This document shows, piece by piece, positions 5,883-7,962 of a stretch of DNA of 7,962 nt. The DNA is taken from positions 1 through 7,962 of the forward strand of contig JANTFY010000100.1 in the NCBI GenBank assembly GCA_024763185.1, read 5' to 3'. Positions within the stretch are counted from its first letter, which is position 1, and each line of letters starts with the position of its first letter. This stretch comes from Gammaproteobacteria bacterium (GTDB taxonomy: Bacteria; Pseudomonadota; Gammaproteobacteria; GCA-001735895). The position numbers and the translations under genes are program-made. The notes below the pieces were generated by a model. The model was not told where the DNA came from. It worked only from the letters and a program-made list of their open reading frames with translations, and ran no database searches.

Positions 5883-6498
5883 TGTCAAATAACGGCCAAT
5901 CGTTGGTTAGTTTCAGTCGTTTTTCACTCAGCCATTTTAACACCAGTGGGTACATCTGGTATTCCAGGTCATGCGCTTTTTGTTGCATGCTGTGGATGTC
6001 GTCCCCTTCTTCAATGGGATATTCAGATTGCAGAATGACCGGGCCGGCATCAAGCTGTGGAGTGACTACATGTATGCTGACGCCATGTTTCTTGTCGCCA
6101 TTGTCCAGAGCGCGCTGATAGGTATTTAATCCCTGGTACTTGGGCAGCAACGAAGGATGAATGTTCAAAATATTGGGAGAAAACTGTTTGATAAAATAGT
6201 CGGTCAGTATGCGCATGTAACCGGCCAGCACGATCAGCTGCGGTGAAAAGTTTTTTATTTCGCTGACCAGAACCCGGTCAAAATTTTCCCGCTCCGGATA
6301 GAGGCTGTGATCCAGGGCGATAGCTGGAATACCGTGCTTACGGGCACGTTCCAGGCCTAAGGCCTGTGGTTGATTGGAAATGACCGCGTTGATGCGCGCA
6401 TTCAATGAGCCCGCTTCAATTGCATCGATGATGGCCTGCAGGTTACTGCCGTTGCCAGAAATGAGCACAACCAGTTGTAGAGGGGGTGCGGTATTCAA
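5842..6498 (-). CDS. purN: Phosphoribosylglycinamide formyltransferase 1 (GAR transformylase)
   Basis: PurN transfers a formyl group from 10-formyltetrahydrofolate to GAR, the third step of de novo purine synthesis, in the cytoplasm. The 218-residue frame has the whole family pattern: VVLISGNGSNLQAI at the N-terminus (phosphate binding), LAGYMRIL (91-98) and the catalytic NIHPSLLP. Asn112, His114 and Asp150 (in TPQLDAGPV) match the catalytic triad Asn106/His108/Asp144 of the E. coli enzyme with identical spacing. The start that best fits the family is TTG at 6498, inside a TTGA overlap with the purM stop. No good Shine-Dalgarno is seen, so translation is probably coupled to purM. The extension before LQLVVLISG is six residues longer than in many PurNs, so a slightly later GTG or TTG start is possible. 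All catalytic residues are present. Confidence 0.97.
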   Translation of the reverse strand: MNTAPPLQLVVLISGNGSNLQAIIDAIEAGSLNARINAVISNQPQALGLERARKHGIPAIALDHSLYPERENFDRVLVSEIKNFSPQLIVLAGYMRILTDYFIKQFSPNILNIHPSLLPKYQGLNTYQRALDNGDKKHGVSIHVVTPQLDAGPVILQSEYPIEEGDDIHSMQQKAHDLEYQMYPLVLKWLSEKRLKLTNDWPLFDNEKLQQAIMFNTL

Positions 6499-7559
6499 GA
6501 TTTCAGAACAACAGAGTCGGTGGAGATTTTATCGGTAATGCGCCCAATCTTCCAGGCGTTCTCACCACTGGCATTCAACTGCTCGATACAGCTTTCCGTG
6601 TCGTCCGCGTCGACCACCAGCACCATACCTACACCGCAGTTGAAGGTGCGGAACATTTCAAGCTGTTCGATATTGCCAGTTTGTTGCAACCAGTTAAATA
6701 CGGCCGGTAGGTTCCAACTGGACAAGTCAATTTCGGCGCAGCAGGATTGCGGTAATACCCTGGGCAGGTTTTCAATCAGGCCACCGCCAGTGATGTGTGC
6801 CATGGCATGCACGGTTTTTTGCCGGGTCAGTGCCAGCAGGTTTTTGCAATAAATTCGCGTGGGTTGCAGCAGAGCCTGGCCGAGGGGCTTACCGTCGCAA
6901 TCCTGTTGCAGATCGGCATTGCTGACCTCAATGACTTTGCGAATCAATGAATAACCATTGGAATGCGGGCCAGAGGATGCCAGTGCAATCAGTTCATGCC
7001 CGGGTTTGACCTGACTGCCGTCAATGACGCGGTTTTTGTCGACAATACCGACGCAGAAACCGGCCAGATCAAAATCATCCTGTTGATACATGCCGGGCAT
7101 TTCCGCGGTTTCACCACCGATCAGTGCACAGCCGGCCTGAACACAGCCCTCGGCTATCCCGTCGATCACCTGTTGGGCGATTTCCAGGCTCAGTTTTCCG
7201 GTGGCATAATAGTCCAGAAAAAACAGCGCTTCGGCACCCAGTACGGCAATATCATTGGCGCACATGGCAACCAGGTCGATGCCGATGGTGTCATACTGTT
7301 GCAGGTCTATCGCCAGCTTGAGCTTGGTGCCAACCCCGTCGGTACCGGAAACCAGTATGGGATGGGTGTAGCGATCAAGTGGTAAATCAAACAGACCACC
7401 AAAACCGCCGATACTGCCGACGCAACCCTCGCGCTGGGTCCGTTTAATAGAAGGTTTGATGCGCTCAATCAGCTCATTACCGGCATCAATATCAACCCCT
7501 GAATCGCGATAACTTAATGAGTCTGACGAAGTATTTTTAGAAGATTGCCCTGAATTCAT
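6495..7559 (-). CDS. purM: Phosphoribosylformylglycinamidine cyclo-ligase (AIR synthetase)
   Basis: PurM closes the imidazole ring of FGAM to give AIR, using ATP; this is step five of de novo purine synthesis. The 354 residues compare with 345 in E. coli. Motifs in order are LSYRDSGVDIDAGN (15-28; the common Ala after Asp is Ser), the Gly-rich SIGGFGGLF (49-57), SGTDGVGTKLKLA (71-83) of the ATP site, ALIGGETAEMPGMY (145-158), SSGPHSNGYSLIRK (195-208) and ITGGGLIENLPRVLP (256-270). The first ~14 residues, Ser/Asn-rich, are a poorly conserved extension. Start is the ATG at 7559, the first possible before the conserved SYRD block, with only a weak GTGGA site upstream. It is the first gene of a purM-purN-DUF3108 operon and reads away from the DUF2066 gene. 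Confidence 0.98.
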   Translation of the reverse strand: MNSGQSSKNTSSDSLSYRDSGVDIDAGNELIERIKPSIKRTQREGCVGSIGGFGGLFDLPLDRYTHPILVSGTDGVGTKLKLAIDLQQYDTIGIDLVAMCANDIAVLGAEALFFLDYYATGKLSLEIAQQVIDGIAEGCVQAGCALIGGETAEMPGMYQQDDFDLAGFCVGIVDKNRVIDGSQVKPGHELIALASSGPHSNGYSLIRKVIEVSNADLQQDCDGKPLGQALLQPTRIYCKNLLALTRQKTVHAMAHITGGGLIENLPRVLPQSCCAEIDLSSWNLPAVFNWLQQTGNIEQLEMFRTFNCGVGMVLVVDADDTESCIEQLNASGENAWKIGRITDKISTDSVVLKS

Positions 7560-7587
7560 GGTCCACTTGTTTAGGAATATTTAAGGG

Positions 7588-7603
7588 TGTGTTATTTTAC
7601 ACA
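7588..7603. promoter_or_regulatory. Palindrome TGTGT-N6-ACACA in the purM / DUF2066 control region
   Basis: The 110 bases between the two divergent starts hold one clear dyad, TGTGT(TATTTT→)ACACA with half-sites at 7588-7592 and 7599-7603. Its layout (5-6-5) is that of CRP/FNR-family operators, and it differs from the CRP consensus TGTGA-N6-TCACA at one position per half. It lies about 30 bases upstream of purM and overlaps a possible -10 hexamer, TAAAAT, for purM, so it could act as a repressor site. No PurR-like box was recognised. The dyad is seen; binding is a guess. Confidence 0.3.
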
Positions 7604-7654
7604 GCCTGAAAAATAAATCCCTTGTTTCGAACAGGAACGAACCATCAATCCCTG

Positions 7655-7665
7655 GTATTTAATAC
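7655..7665. repeat. Short dyad GTATT-T-AATAC before the DUF2066 start
   Basis: A perfect 5-base inverted repeat around one base, ending four bases before the ATG at 7670. It holds TAATAC, a weak -10-like hexamer. It replaces any recognisable ribosome binding site at that place. It may be chance in AT-rich DNA. Confidence 0.2.
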
Positions 7666-7669
7666 AAAC

Positions 7670-7962
7670 ATGACGTTTAAGCCTGCAACTGTAAATAAGC
7701 CAAGTATTTTGATAACCGCTGTGCTGGTAGCGCTGCTTTTAATCAGCTCACCTTTAAAAGCGGCCCTGGTAGAGGATTTGTTTTCGATCGAATTGCCGGT
7801 GCCTGACCAAACCACCTCTCAGCGCCTGGCCGTATTCAGTCAGGCCTTTAAACAGGTTCTGGTCAAGGTGAGTGGCTCCGCCGAGGTGCTGGATCATCCC
7901 GGCTTGCAAATACCGCTCAAAAGCAGCGCACGTTATGTTCAACAATTTCGTTACCTTGTGCG
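7670..7962 (+). CDS. Exported DUF2066 family protein, N-terminal part (3' end cut by window)
   Basis: The frame from ATG at 7670 stays open to the window edge, giving 97 full codons. The first ~31 residues are a signal peptide or anchor (basic start, hydrophobic ILITAVLVALLLI, then PLKA). After it come features of DUF2066 proteins: FSIELPVPDQTTSQRLAVFSQ, then AFKQVLVKVSG, and a YVQQFRYLV end resembling the yvqqyRy segment. The family is periplasmic or envelope-linked, of unknown function, and commonly sits divergent from purM in gammaproteobacteria. No stop is inside the window, so the length cannot be judged. No clear ribosome binding site precedes this ATG, but the signal peptide supports it. 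Confidence 0.88.
   Translation, partial: MTFKPATVNKPSILITAVLVALLLISSPLKAALVEDLFSIELPVPDQTTSQRLAVFSQAFKQVLVKVSGSAEVLDHPGLQIPLKSSARYVQQFRYLV

Noticed and set aside
5883..5888. A TTG start two codons upstream in the DUF3108 gene
   Set aside because: ATG at 5882 is the stronger codon and neither has a good ribosome binding site. The difference is two residues.
1..7962. tRNA, rRNA, CRISPR, insertion sequence or phage signals
   Set aside because: I found no cloverleaf-like sequence in the short gaps, no regularly spaced repeats, no transposase-like frame and no terminal inverted repeats.

Overview
The window reads as a chromosomal segment of a gammaproteobacterium. The reasons are the gene order tldD / darP (yjgA) / pmbA (tldE), the purM-purN pair with a DUF3108 gene behind it and a DUF2066 gene divergent in front, and dense, mostly ordinary codon use at moderate GC. 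I cannot name the genus. The layout resembles non-enteric gammaproteobacteria such as Pseudomonas, where the same neighbours are known. No rRNA, tRNA, CRISPR array, transposase or phage gene was seen, and no gene-free stretch exceeds about 110 bases.

Left part (1-3297). The C-terminal half of TldD runs in from the left edge with its zinc ligands intact. It faces three minus-strand genes. The one nearest pmbA is darP (yjgA), a 50S assembly factor. Behind it lie two accessory genes that separate the tldD and pmbA sides of the usual cluster. One is an exported protein with a Met/Gln-rich tail (DUF4412-like). The other is a leaderless-protein M35/aspzincin-type zinc metallopeptidase of 336 residues with a strong ribosome binding site. 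These two genes are the least conventional part of the window.

Middle part (3316-5138). pmbA is complete and encodes the partner of TldD. The two proteins form the TldD/TldE zinc protease, which degrades or matures small peptides. Its stop overlaps the start of a 156-residue exported protein whose C-terminal half looks like the DsrE/DsrF fold. The pmbA and darP start codons diverge with only 18 bases between them.

Right part (5154-7962). On the minus strand, purM, purN and a DUF3108 exported protein form a tight overlapping operon. purN appears to begin with UUG inside a TTGA overlap with the purM stop. PurM and PurN catalyse steps 5 and 3 of de novo purine synthesis. A 110-base control region separates purM from a divergent DUF2066 gene that runs off the right edge.

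The strongest leads for something less described are the cytoplasmic-looking M35-type peptidase placed beside the TldD/TldE protease genes, its Met/Gln-rich exported neighbour, and the exported DsrE-like protein coupled to pmbA. None of these is proof of a new system. Most of the window is ordinary core genome.
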